Of a DNA stretch of 7,232 nucleotides, positions 1-6,350 are shown in pieces (the first letter of the stretch is position 1; each line of letters opens with the position of its first letter). The notes beneath the pieces were generated by a model, which did not search any database, had not been told where the DNA came from, and was given only the letters and a program-made list of their open reading frames with translations. The stretch lies in assembly GCA_031285365.1 (NCBI GenBank), contig JAITWP010000200.1, positions 1-7,232 of the forward strand, written 5' to 3'. Source of the DNA: Azoarcus sp. Its GTDB lineage: Bacteria > Pseudomonadota > Gammaproteobacteria > Burkholderiales > Rhodocyclaceae. A program made the position numbers and the translations under genes.

Positions 1-927
1 CTCGTAGTTGCCCGGACGCTCGACGTTGCCGGTCACGGTGACGATGCGCGAGACCATCGACTCGCCGTGCAACAGGGCGCGGCATACCGCGTGTGCGGTA
101 GCGACATTGAAACACTGTACGCCGAACTCGGTGACACGTCCGTCGGGAGGAACCTCGATACCGGTGAGTACATGGGTGAGTTGCTTCTCTCCCCCGACCG
201 GATAGCGCGTCGGCACGGCAACGACGGTCATTGCTTCCGCGTCCAGGCATCTGCGCGCAACGGGTTCCATCTCAAGCACGGCGGCACGCATGGCGGCGAT
301 GGCCTCTGGCTTGTTGTCCTCGATGCCGACCAACACCTGTCGCGCGCCGGTCAAATGCGCCAGGATTGCCGAGCCGGTCACGACATTGACGGCGTGTTCG
401 CGCATCAGGCGGTCGTCGCAGGTGATCCACGGTTCGCACTCCGCGCCGTTGATGATCAGCGTTTCAGTTTCGTTCCTGGCCTTGAGGTGGCTTGGAAAAA
501 CCGCGCCGCCCATGCCGACAATGCCGCTTGCCTGGATGCGGAGAATCAATTCCTCGTGGCCCGCCGTGGCGGGATCGAGCGGTTCGTGCGTGATCCAGCG
601 ATCCTCGCCGTCCGGCTCGATCACGATGGCCTGGGAGGTCAATCCGGACGGATGGGCCATCGGATAGCGCCCGATTTCCATTACCGTGCCCGAAGTTGGC
701 GCGTGGATGGCCGTTCCTGCCACGCCCTCGGCCTCGCCGATACATTGGCCTTTCAATACCCTGTCGCCAACGGTGACGATCATCCGGGCCGATCCCCGGC
801 TGCTCTGGACGAGCGGGACCACCAGCCGGGACGGCAGCGGCACGCGCCGGATCGGTGTCTCGGAAGATTCCTTTTTGTGGGAGTCGGGCTTGATGCCACC
901 CCGGAAGCGGAAAAGGTTCAATGTCAT
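1..927 (-). CDS. rnfC: RnfC/RsxC, electron transport complex subunit C (N-terminal 309 residues; 3' end outside window)
   Basis: Peripheral subunit of the Rnf (Rsx) complex at the cytoplasmic membrane. In the family it carries the NADH/FMN-binding module that exchanges electrons between NAD(H) and RnfB. I translated all 309 codons and found no stop. The N-terminus MTLNLFRFRGGIKPD is the typical RnfC opening. An HAPTSGTV segment (about residues 75-82) fits the biotin-lipoyl-like region. GMGGAVFP (138-145) and NGAECEPWITCDDRLM (159-174) match the NuoF-like Rossmann/FMN region, and VGIEDNKPEA (200-209) and PVGGEKQLTHVLTG (243-256) are also family-typical. The C-terminal ferredoxin-like 4Fe-4S motifs would lie beyond position 1. 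The ATG overlaps the rnfB stop as ATGA and is preceded by AGGG seven bases upstream, so translation is probably coupled to rnfB. The family call is firm; whether the complex serves nitrogen fixation, SoxR reduction or general redox balance cannot be told here. Confidence 0.97.
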   Translation of the reverse strand, partial: MTLNLFRFRGGIKPDSHKKESSETPIRRVPLPSRLVVPLVQSSRGSARMIVTVGDRVLKGQCIGEAEGVAGTAIHAPTSGTVMEIGRYPMAHPSGLTSQAIVIEPDGEDRWITHEPLDPATAGHEELILRIQASGIVGMGGAVFPSHLKARNETETLIINGAECEPWITCDDRLMREHAVNVVTGSAILAHLTGARQVLVGIEDNKPEAIAAMRAAVLEMEPVARRCLDAEAMTVVAVPTRYPVGGEKQLTHVLTGIEVPPDGRVTEFGVQCFNVATAHAVCRALLHGESMVSRIVTVTGNVERPGNYE

Positions 928-1469
928 GCCACCACCCTGAGTCCCCTTGCCGGGTATTTCCAGCGCCAGTTCTGGGGCGTGTGCGGCTCTTCCATCAGAT
1001 TGATGCAATCGACCGGACAGGGCGGCAGGCACAACTCGCAGCCCGTGCAGTAACGGCTCACCACCGTGTGCATTTGCCTGGTCGAGCCGATGATTGCATC
1101 GACCGGGCACGCCTGGATGCACAGTGTGCAACCGATACAGCCTTGTTCGTCGATGATCGCCACCGTTTTCAATTTTTCGACCGGCGCTCCCCGTGGCTTG
1201 AATTCGCGCCCGAGCATTTCCGCCAGTTTGCGCACGCCATCGTCACCCCCCGGCGTACACAGGTTGATCTCGGCCTCGCCGTTGGCAATGGCCTCGGCGT
1301 AGGGCTTGCAGCCGGGATAACCGCACTGGGCGCACTGGGTCTGCGGCAGGATGGCGTCGATTTGCTCGGCCAACGGATTTCCCTCGACCCTGAAATAAAC
1401 AGCGGCATAACCCAGTGCCGAGCCAAGCACGAGAGCTATTCCTGTCATGATCAAAAGGGCGGCAAGCAT
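924..1469 (-). CDS. rnfB: RnfB/RsxB, iron-sulfur subunit of the electron transport complex
   Basis: This 181-residue protein carries electrons between ferredoxin and the rest of the Rnf complex. Residues 1 to about 26 form one hydrophobic anchor (LAALLIMTGIALVLGSALGY). A 4Fe-4S domain follows, with Cys46, Cys49, Cys54 and Cys71 in the RnfB/Fdx pattern (CAQCGYPGCKPYAEAI). Two ferredoxin motifs come next: CIGCTLCIQACP (Cys111, 114, 117, 121) and CTGCELCLPPCP (Cys141, 144, 147, 151). All expected cluster ligands are present. The length is close to E. coli RsxB (192 residues); the acidic tail of that protein is shorter here. The ATG lies 12 bp after the rnfA stop and the chosen start gives the complete membrane anchor. 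A GGA stands only three bases before it, so the ribosome site is poor. The stop overlaps the rnfC start. Confidence 0.98.
   Translation of the reverse strand: MLAALLIMTGIALVLGSALGYAAVYFRVEGNPLAEQIDAILPQTQCAQCGYPGCKPYAEAIANGEAEINLCTPGGDDGVRKLAEMLGREFKPRGAPVEKLKTVAIIDEQGCIGCTLCIQACPVDAIIGSTRQMHTVVSRYCTGCELCLPPCPVDCINLMEEPHTPQNWRWKYPARGLRVVA
935..938 (-). promoter_or_regulatory. Shine-Dalgarno sequence of rnfC
   Basis: On the minus strand AGGG (followed by TGG) ends seven bases before the rnfC ATG, inside the last codons of rnfB. It is the clearest ribosome binding site in the window and supports the ATG at 927-925 as the start. The other internal starts have little or nothing comparable. Confidence 0.6.
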
Positions 1470-1481
1470 CGATCCGAAAAA

Positions 1482-2066
1482 TCAGTGGGCGAAGCGATCC
1501 AGACCGGCGAAGCCCATGAAGGCAAGACTCATGAAACCGGCAGTCATCATGGCGATAGGCACTCCCCGGAACATCAGGGGCACATCGGCTCCTTCCAGCC
1601 GCTCGCGGATACCGGCAAACAGAATCAGGGCAAGCGTGAAACCGGCGGCGGAACCGAACCCGAACAGCAGGGACTCGAGCAGGCCATAACTGAGGCTTGC
1701 GCTCAGCAGGGGAATGGCGAGCACGGCGCAGTTGGTGGTAATCAGCGGCAGGTAGATGCCGAGCACCTGTTGCAACAAGGGGCTGGTCTTGTGGATGACC
1801 AGTTCCGTGAGTTGCACGATGCCCGCAATCACGACGATGAATGCCAGCGTGCGCATGTAGGCGAGATCGAACGGCGCCAGCAGGTAGTGGTCGATCAGAT
1901 AGCTCGTTCCCGAAGCCAGCGTGAGCACGAAAGTCGTCGCCATGCCCATGCCGATGGCGGTTTCGAGTTTTTTCGACGTCCCCATGAACGGGCACAGCCC
2001 GAGGACGCGACCGAAAACCACGTTATTGACGAGAACGGTGCCGAGAACGATGAAGAGGTAACTCAT
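1482..2066 (-). CDS. rnfA: RnfA/RsxA, integral membrane subunit of the electron transport complex
   Basis: This 194-residue polytopic inner-membrane protein is strongly similar along its whole length to E. coli RsxA (193 residues). About six hydrophobic segments can be seen (roughly residues 4-20, 36-57, 70-91, 101-122, 130-152, 168-189). GLCPFMG (23-29, Cys25) and ITTNCAVL (109-116, Cys113) are the family signatures; in Rnf structures the conserved RnfA cysteines take part in an iron-sulfur cluster within the membrane. The frame is open upstream to a GTG at 2093, which would add nine residues (MRAGNLRLE). I chose the ATG at 2066-2064 because it gives the family N-terminus (MSYLFIVLGTVLVNN) and makes an ATGA overlap with the pyrD stop. 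No Shine-Dalgarno sequence precedes it, so translation probably depends on ribosomes ending pyrD. Confidence 0.97.
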   Translation of the reverse strand: MSYLFIVLGTVLVNNVVFGRVLGLCPFMGTSKKLETAIGMGMATTFVLTLASGTSYLIDHYLLAPFDLAYMRTLAFIVVIAGIVQLTELVIHKTSPLLQQVLGIYLPLITTNCAVLAIPLLSASLSYGLLESLLFGFGSAAGFTLALILFAGIRERLEGADVPLMFRGVPIAMMTAGFMSLAFMGFAGLDRFAH

Positions 2067-3076
2067 TTCGAGTCGGAGGTTGCCTGCACGCACTCACGGA
2101 CGAGACCGGGGCCACGGAAAACGAGGCCGCTCATCAACTGCACCAGCGTTGCCCCGGCGTCGAGTTTCGCGCGCGCATCCGCGCCGTCGAGTATCCCTCC
2201 CGAAGCGATGATCGGCACTTCGCCCGCCAGTTCCTGCGCGAGTTGCCGCACCACGGCGGTCGAGGCTTCCGACAATGGCGCGCCAGACAACCCTCCTTCC
2301 TGGTCGGCGTGGCGCAATCCCGCCACCTTGTCGCGGGTGAGCGTGGTGGTGGTGGCGATGACGGCATCGATTCGGTGACGACGCAGGGCATCGGCAATAT
2401 CCGAGATGCCGATTGCGTCAAGGTCTGGGGCGATCTTCAGCGCCAGCGGCACGTAGCGTCCATGATGTCCGGCCAGTTGGTGCTGGGTCTCCTTGAGGCG
2501 GGCGAGCAGCTGATCGAGTTCGGAAGCGCCCTGCAACTGGCGCAGGTTCTTCGTGTTGGGCGAGGAGATATTGATTGCCACGTAGCTTGCCACTTCGTAC
2601 ACCCTGGCGACTGCCAGGAGATAGTCATCGACAGCACGCTCCATCGGAGTGCCGACATTCTTGCCGATGTTGATACCGAGAATGCCCTTGTATTTGGCTG
2701 CGTGCACATTGGCAACAAGTGCATCGACTCCGTGGTTGTTGAAACCCATGCGATTGATGAGCGCACGCGCTTCCGGCAACCGAAAGAGGCGCGGGCGCTG
2801 GTTTCCCGGCTGCGCGCGCGGCGTGACCGTGCCGATTTCGAGAAAACCGAAACCCATCAGCGCCAGTCCGTCGATGGCCTCTCCATTCTTGTCGAGTCCG
2901 GCGCCAAGCCCGATGCGGTTGGGAAAGGTGAGTCCCATGACTTCGACCGGGGAGGTCGTGCTCGGTCGCTTGGCAGGCAACAGACGACCCGCAAGGTGCA
3001 TGCCGGCAATGGCAAGCTCGTGCGCAGTTTCAGGGTCGAGCGAGAAGAGAAAGGGGCGAACCAGATCGTAAAACAT
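2063..3076 (-). CDS. pyrD: Dihydroorotate dehydrogenase (quinone), class 2
   Basis: This 337-residue flavoprotein oxidises dihydroorotate to orotate, the fourth step of UMP synthesis, and reduces membrane quinone. The N-terminal helices (MFYDLVRPFLFSLDPETAHELA) are those of the membrane-associated class 2 enzymes. Other motifs are GLGAGLDKNGEAIDG (56-70, Lys63), NRMGFNN (108-114), NISSPNTKNLRQLQ (169-182), KIAPDL (214-219), GGLSG (261-265) and ASGGI (291-295). Measured against E. coli PyrD with a constant offset of three, Lys63, Asn108, Asn169, Asn174 and the catalytic Ser172 are all present. The expected ATNTT motif reads ATTTT (241-245), so the orotate-contacting Asn246 of E. coli is Thr243 here. 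The start is fixed by the conserved N-terminus; no Shine-Dalgarno sequence is visible in the 41-bp spacer. The stop overlaps the rnfA start. Confidence 0.97.
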   Translation of the reverse strand: MFYDLVRPFLFSLDPETAHELAIAGMHLAGRLLPAKRPSTTSPVEVMGLTFPNRIGLGAGLDKNGEAIDGLALMGFGFLEIGTVTPRAQPGNQRPRLFRLPEARALINRMGFNNHGVDALVANVHAAKYKGILGINIGKNVGTPMERAVDDYLLAVARVYEVASYVAINISSPNTKNLRQLQGASELDQLLARLKETQHQLAGHHGRYVPLALKIAPDLDAIGISDIADALRRHRIDAVIATTTTLTRDKVAGLRHADQEGGLSGAPLSEASTAVVRQLAQELAGEVPIIASGGILDGADARAKLDAGATLVQLMSGLVFRGPGLVRECVQATSDSK

Positions 3077-3117
3077 AGCGACGATTGTAACGGCTCATGC
3101 GAGTCCGGCGTGGGAAA
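3077..3117 (-). promoter_or_regulatory. purD-pyrD spacer with a possible -10 element
   Basis: This 41-bp spacer has no Shine-Dalgarno sequence. On the minus strand TACAAT (3089-3084) matches the sigma-70 -10 consensus at five of six positions. It lies only seven bases before the pyrD ATG, so transcription from it would give an almost leaderless mRNA. I find no convincing -35 hexamer 16 to 18 bp upstream, so the call is weak and this may be plain spacer. Confidence 0.2.
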
Positions 3118-4404
3118 TCAGGTTTTACGATTGATTGCCCGATAGCCAATGTCTCGCCGATACTGCATTCCGACGAAGGAAATCGTCTCGATGAGGTCAT
3201 AGGCCCGTTTTTGTGCCGCGCGAACATTGACGCCCAGAGCCGTGACGCAGAGCACCCGTCCTCCGGAAGTGACGATCTTGCCGGTTTTGTTGAACGCGGT
3301 ACCGGCGTGAAAAACATGGGCGTCTTCACCGAAGGAGTTTTCGGGAGGCAGGCCATTGATGATGTTGCCCGTGCGCGGAACATCCGGATATCTGGCGGAG
3401 GCCAGTACGACGCCGAGAGCAACGTTCAAGTCCCACTGAGCTTCAATCTGATCGAGTTTGCCATCGACCGCGTGTTCCAGGAGTTTCAGGAAGTCGGTTT
3501 TCAGGCGCATCAGGATCGGTTGGGCTTCGGGGTCGCCCAAGCGGCAGTTGAATTCCAGGGCCTTGATGCTGCCGTCCTTGCCGATCATCAACCCAGCGTA
3601 GAGAAAGCCGGTGTAGGGCATGCTTTCCTGCGCCATGCCCCTGACGGTCGGGAGGATGATTTCGCGCATGATTTTGGCGTGGATGCTTGGCGTGACCGCC
3701 GGGGCGGGAGAATACGCGCCCATGCCGCCCGTGTTGGGCCCCGTATCGCCGTCGCCGATACGCTTGTGATCCTGGCTGGAAGCGAGCGGCAGCACGTTTT
3801 TGCCATCGACCATGACGATGAAGCTGACTTCTTCGCCATCGAGAAATTCTTCGATCACGATTCGTGCGCCAGCACTGCCGAGTTTGTTGTCGGCAAGCAT
3901 GTCGTCGATGGCCGCATGTGCTTCTTTCAGCGTCTGAGCGACAACGACGCCCTTGCCAGCCGCAAGGCCATCGGCCTTGATGACGATGGGTGCGCCCTGT
4001 TTTTCCACGTAGGCGTGCGCGCTGTCGGCATTCGTGAAAGTCTCGAACGCGGCAGTCGGTATGCGATGCCGTGCCATGAACTGCTTGGCGAAGTCCTTGG
4101 AGGATTCGAGTTGGGCGGCGGCCTTGGTGGGGCCAAATATTCTCAATCCCCGGGCCCGAAAAATATCGACGATACCGGCGGCCAAGGGTGCTTCAGGGCC
4201 GACGATGGTCAGGAAAACTTTGTTGGAAGCGGCGAAATCCGCAAGTTCCTGCGGATCGGTGATGGGGAGGTTTTCCAGTTCGCGTTCAGCGGCGGTACCG
4301 GCGTTGCCGGGAGCAACATAGATTTTTTGTAGGCCGCGTGTCCGTGCCAGACACCAGGCGATGGCGTGTTCACGTCCGCCGGAACCAATGACGAGGAGTT
4401 TCAT
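3118..4404 (-). CDS. purD: Phosphoribosylamine-glycine ligase (GAR synthetase)
   Basis: This 428-residue cytoplasmic ATP-grasp enzyme joins glycine to 5-phosphoribosylamine, the second step of purine synthesis. Domains in order: an N-terminal domain opening with VIGSGGREHA (5-14); the stretch GPEAPLAAGIVD (69-80) and GPTKAAAQLESSKDFAK (91-107); an ATP-grasp domain with KADGLAAGKGV (143-153), SSQDHKRIGDGDTGPNTGGM (209-228) and EFNCRLGDPEAQP (284-296, metal and ATP binding); and a C-terminal domain ending in RRDIGYRA (416-423). The length equals that of known PurD proteins (about 420-430). In the metal-site motif Leu289 stands where Phe or Met is usual, a mild change. The start is set by the family N-terminus MKLLVIGSGG. 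No Shine-Dalgarno sequence precedes it. It follows purH by 54 bp, as in the purHD pair of many proteobacteria. Confidence 0.98.
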   Translation of the reverse strand: MKLLVIGSGGREHAIAWCLARTRGLQKIYVAPGNAGTAAERELENLPITDPQELADFAASNKVFLTIVGPEAPLAAGIVDIFRARGLRIFGPTKAAAQLESSKDFAKQFMARHRIPTAAFETFTNADSAHAYVEKQGAPIVIKADGLAAGKGVVVAQTLKEAHAAIDDMLADNKLGSAGARIVIEEFLDGEEVSFIVMVDGKNVLPLASSQDHKRIGDGDTGPNTGGMGAYSPAPAVTPSIHAKIMREIILPTVRGMAQESMPYTGFLYAGLMIGKDGSIKALEFNCRLGDPEAQPILMRLKTDFLKLLEHAVDGKLDQIEAQWDLNVALGVVLASARYPDVPRTGNIINGLPPENSFGEDAHVFHAGTAFNKTGKIVTSGGRVLCVTALGVNVRAAQKRAYDLIETISFVGMQYRRDIGYRAINRKT

Positions 4405-4458
4405 GATGGATAGTTTGGAGGTTGGGGGGTTGGGTTAATTAAGTTGATTAAAAGCGAA
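4405..4458 (-). other. purH-purD spacer: G-free, unstructured leader of purD
   Basis: On the coding strand bases 4454 to 4403 contain no G at all (52 bases in a row), although the flanking genes are GC-rich. The first part is A/T-rich, with two octamers one base apart, TTAATCAA (4451-4444) and TTAATTAA (4442-4435). The second part is rich in C and A (AACCCAACCCCCCAACCTCC). An RNA without G cannot form G-C or G-U pairs with itself, so the purD start should be open. There is no Shine-Dalgarno sequence. TTTAAT at the 5' end resembles a -10 element but has no good -35. A role in S1-dependent initiation is inferred; chance composition is the alternative. Confidence 0.4.
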
Positions 4459-6051
4459 TCAGTGCCGGAAATGCCGGAAGCCCGTGAAGACCATTGTCAG
4501 TCCGTGTTCGTTGGCGGCAGCGATGACTTCTTCGTCGCGCATGGAGCCGCCGGGTTGGATGACGGCGACCGCGCCCGCTGCGGCGAGTACGTCCACGCCA
4601 TCGCGGAAGGGGAAGAAGGCGTCTGACGCCACCACGGAACCTGTGAGCGATAGTCCGGCATTGGTCGCCTTGGAGTGGGCAATGCGGGTGGAGTCGACGC
4701 GGCTCATCTGGCCCGCGCCCACGCCCAGGGTCATGCCGCCGCCGCAGAAGACGATAGCGTTGGATTTGACGAACTTCGCAACGCGCCAGGCAAAGAGGAG
4801 ATCCCTGATTTGCTCGGGTGTCGGCGCTTTTTGGGTGACTACCGTCAGGTTGCTAGAGGTGATGCTGAAGGCGTCCGGTGTCTGCGCAAGCAGGCCGCCG
4901 CCGACACGCTTGAATTCCAGGGCGTGCAGGTCGGTTGCCAGGGGCACTTCCAGCACACGCAGGTTTTGCTTTGTCTGCAACAACGCTTTGGCGGCTTCGG
5001 TGAAGGCAGGGGCAATCAATACTTCGACGAAATGCTTTCTTTCGTTCATGGCTTCCACCACGTCGGCATCGACCGTGCCATTGAAGGCGATGATGCCGCC
5101 GAAGGCGGAGGTGGGATCGGTCTGGAACGCTTTGCCATAGGCTTCGGGCAGGCTGGAGCCGATGGCAACCCCGCAGGGATTGGCGTGTTTGACGATGACG
5201 CAGGCGGGTTCCGGGAAGGTTTTGACACATTCCCAGGCCGCGTCGGAATCGGCGATATTGTTATAGGATAGTTCCTTGCCCTGCAATTGCCGATAGTCCG
5301 CGATGCAGCCAGCGGGGATTTGCGGTTCCCGGTAGAAAGCGGCCTCTTGGTGCGGGTTTTCGCCATAACGCAGGGTTTCCACGCGGTCAAAGGCCAGTTG
5401 CAGGCGTTCGGGAAAGATCGACGGGGCCGGGGCGGGAATCGAAGGGGTGGCTTCGATGCCTTCAGGCTCACCCGTGAGCCAGTTGGCAATCGTGCTGTCG
5501 TAGCGCGCGGTGTGGGTGAAGGCTTTTTTGGCGAGATCGAAGCGGGTGGCGAGTTGCAGTGCGCCATGGCTGGCTCGCATTTCTGCCAGGATGGGGGCGT
5601 AATCCGCCGGATCGGTCACGATGGCAACCCCGGTGTAATTCTTGGCGGCGGAACGCACCATCGTGGGGCCGCCGATGTCGATGTTCTCGATGGCGTTTTC
5701 CAGCGTGACGCCAGGTTGGGCGACGGTTTCCCTGAACGGATAAAGGTTGACGCACACGAGGTCGATGGTCGGGATGCCGTGCTCATCGAGCGTTGCCATG
5801 TGTTCCGGCAGGTCGCGGCGGGCGAGAATGCCGCCATGTACTTTCGGGTGCAGGGTTTTCACCCGGCCATCGAGCATTTCGGGAAAGCCGGTGTAGTCGC
5901 CGATTTCGGTGACGGCAAGGCCCGCATCCTTCAGAAGTCGGGCCGTGCCGCCAGTGGAAAGCAGTTTGACTCCAAGAGCGGCGAGTCCTTGAGCGAATTC
6001 AAGGACGCCTTGTTTATCGGAGACAGAAATCAGGGCTTGGATGATTTTCAT
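4459..6051 (-). CDS. purH: Bifunctional AICAR transformylase / IMP cyclohydrolase
   Basis: This 530-residue enzyme catalyses the last two steps of IMP synthesis: formyl transfer from 10-formyltetrahydrofolate to AICAR, then ring closure. Residues 1 to about 195 form the MGS-like cyclohydrolase domain, with ISVSDK (8-13), STGGTA (32-37), GRVKTLHPKVHGG (62-74), NLYPF (102-106) and IGGPTMVRSAAKN (126-138). A Pro/Ala-rich linker (about 196-213) leads to the transformylase domain. That domain has RYGENPHQ (228-235), the catalytic Lys288-His289 pair in VKHANPCG, SAFGG (315-319), KSNAIVFCGGGMTLGVGAGQ (429-448), SDAFFPFRDGVD (476-487) and the usual C-terminus RHFRH. Length and motifs are complete. 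The start follows the family N-terminus MKIIQALISVSDK. The 53-bp leader is rich in pyrimidines and has no Shine-Dalgarno sequence. Confidence 0.99.
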   Translation of the reverse strand: MKIIQALISVSDKQGVLEFAQGLAALGVKLLSTGGTARLLKDAGLAVTEIGDYTGFPEMLDGRVKTLHPKVHGGILARRDLPEHMATLDEHGIPTIDLVCVNLYPFRETVAQPGVTLENAIENIDIGGPTMVRSAAKNYTGVAIVTDPADYAPILAEMRASHGALQLATRFDLAKKAFTHTARYDSTIANWLTGEPEGIEATPSIPAPAPSIFPERLQLAFDRVETLRYGENPHQEAAFYREPQIPAGCIADYRQLQGKELSYNNIADSDAAWECVKTFPEPACVIVKHANPCGVAIGSSLPEAYGKAFQTDPTSAFGGIIAFNGTVDADVVEAMNERKHFVEVLIAPAFTEAAKALLQTKQNLRVLEVPLATDLHALEFKRVGGGLLAQTPDAFSITSSNLTVVTQKAPTPEQIRDLLFAWRVAKFVKSNAIVFCGGGMTLGVGAGQMSRVDSTRIAHSKATNAGLSLTGSVVASDAFFPFRDGVDVLAAAGAVAVIQPGGSMRDEEVIAAANEHGLTMVFTGFRHFRH

Positions 6052-6091
6052 CTTGAGGAAAGCGCGAGAGAAAAAGGGTCGAGGCAGCCGA

Positions 6092-6109
6092 CGGGTTACA
6101 CGGGTTACA
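6092..6109 (-). repeat. 9-bp perfect tandem repeat over the fis stop codon
   Basis: Two adjoining copies of TGTAACCCG (minus strand) cover 6109-6101 and 6100-6092. The first copy contains the TAA stop of fis. The repeat lies in the fis-purH spacer and makes no obvious hairpin. It may be a small duplication; no known operator is recognised. Confidence 0.6.
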
Positions 6110-6350
6110 GCAGGTCGTAATCCGTCAACTTGCGGCGCAGGGTATTGCGGTTGATGCCCAGCAGGCTGGCGGCGGTGCTCTGGTTGCCGCTGACACGCTC
6201 AAGTACGAACTGGAGCAGGGTCTTTTCGACGCATTTCATGACCATGTCGTGAACCGGGACAGGCTTTTCGCCATTGAGATCATTGAAATACTGTTCCAGG
6301 GAGCGCACTACGGCGTCGGCGATTCCATTGTGGGTGGTGCAAGGATTCAT
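6105..6350 (-). CDS. fis: Fis family nucleoid/DNA-binding protein
   Basis: This 81-residue protein matches the C-terminal two thirds of E. coli Fis (98 residues). It has a helical dimerisation part (about 12-52) and a C-terminal helix-turn-helix, GNQSTAASLLGINRNTLRRKL (55-75). Asn67, Arg68, Thr70, Arg72 and Arg73 align with DNA-contact residues of the E. coli protein. The N-terminal arm that E. coli Fis uses with the Hin and Gin invertases is shortened, as in other betaproteobacterial Fis-like proteins. Fis bends DNA and adjusts transcription with growth rate; which genes it controls here is unknown. The ATG forms an ATGA overlap with the dusB stop, the same dusB-fis pairing as in enterobacteria, so its main promoter is probably upstream of dusB and outside the window. 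The premature stop in dusB would interrupt that coupling. Confidence 0.95.
   Translation of the reverse strand: MNPCTTHNGIADAVVRSLEQYFNDLNGEKPVPVHDMVMKCVEKTLLQFVLERVSGNQSTAASLLGINRNTLRRKLTDYDLL

Noticed and set aside
2064..2093. An earlier rnfA start at GTG 2093, giving 203 residues.
   Set aside because: The nine extra residues are not seen in RnfA/RsxA proteins, are hydrophilic, and no Shine-Dalgarno sequence is present. The ATG at 2066 gives the family N-terminus.
3535..3552. Leu in place of Phe in the PurD metal-site motif (CRLGDPE).
   Set aside because: Hydrophobic variants such as Met occur at this position in related enzymes, and the Asp, Glu and Asn ligands are present.
4435..4455. 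TTTAAT and the TTAATTAA palindrome as a purD promoter or operator.
   Set aside because: No -35 hexamer of fair quality is found 16-18 bp upstream, so I describe the sequence but do not call a promoter.
4459..4482. Short repeat TTCCGGCA at the 3' end of purH, encoding FRHFRH.
   Set aside because: RHFRH is the normal conserved C-terminus of PurH, so the repeat follows from the protein sequence.
67..6120. Long open frames on the plus strand (for example 67-1053, 921-2378, 2243-3145, 3097-4332, 5287-6120) that almost tile the window.
   Set aside because: They lie antisense to clearly conserved genes, their translations show no family motif and have odd composition rich in His, Arg and Gly. GC-rich codon use on the minus strand leaves few stops on the other strand.
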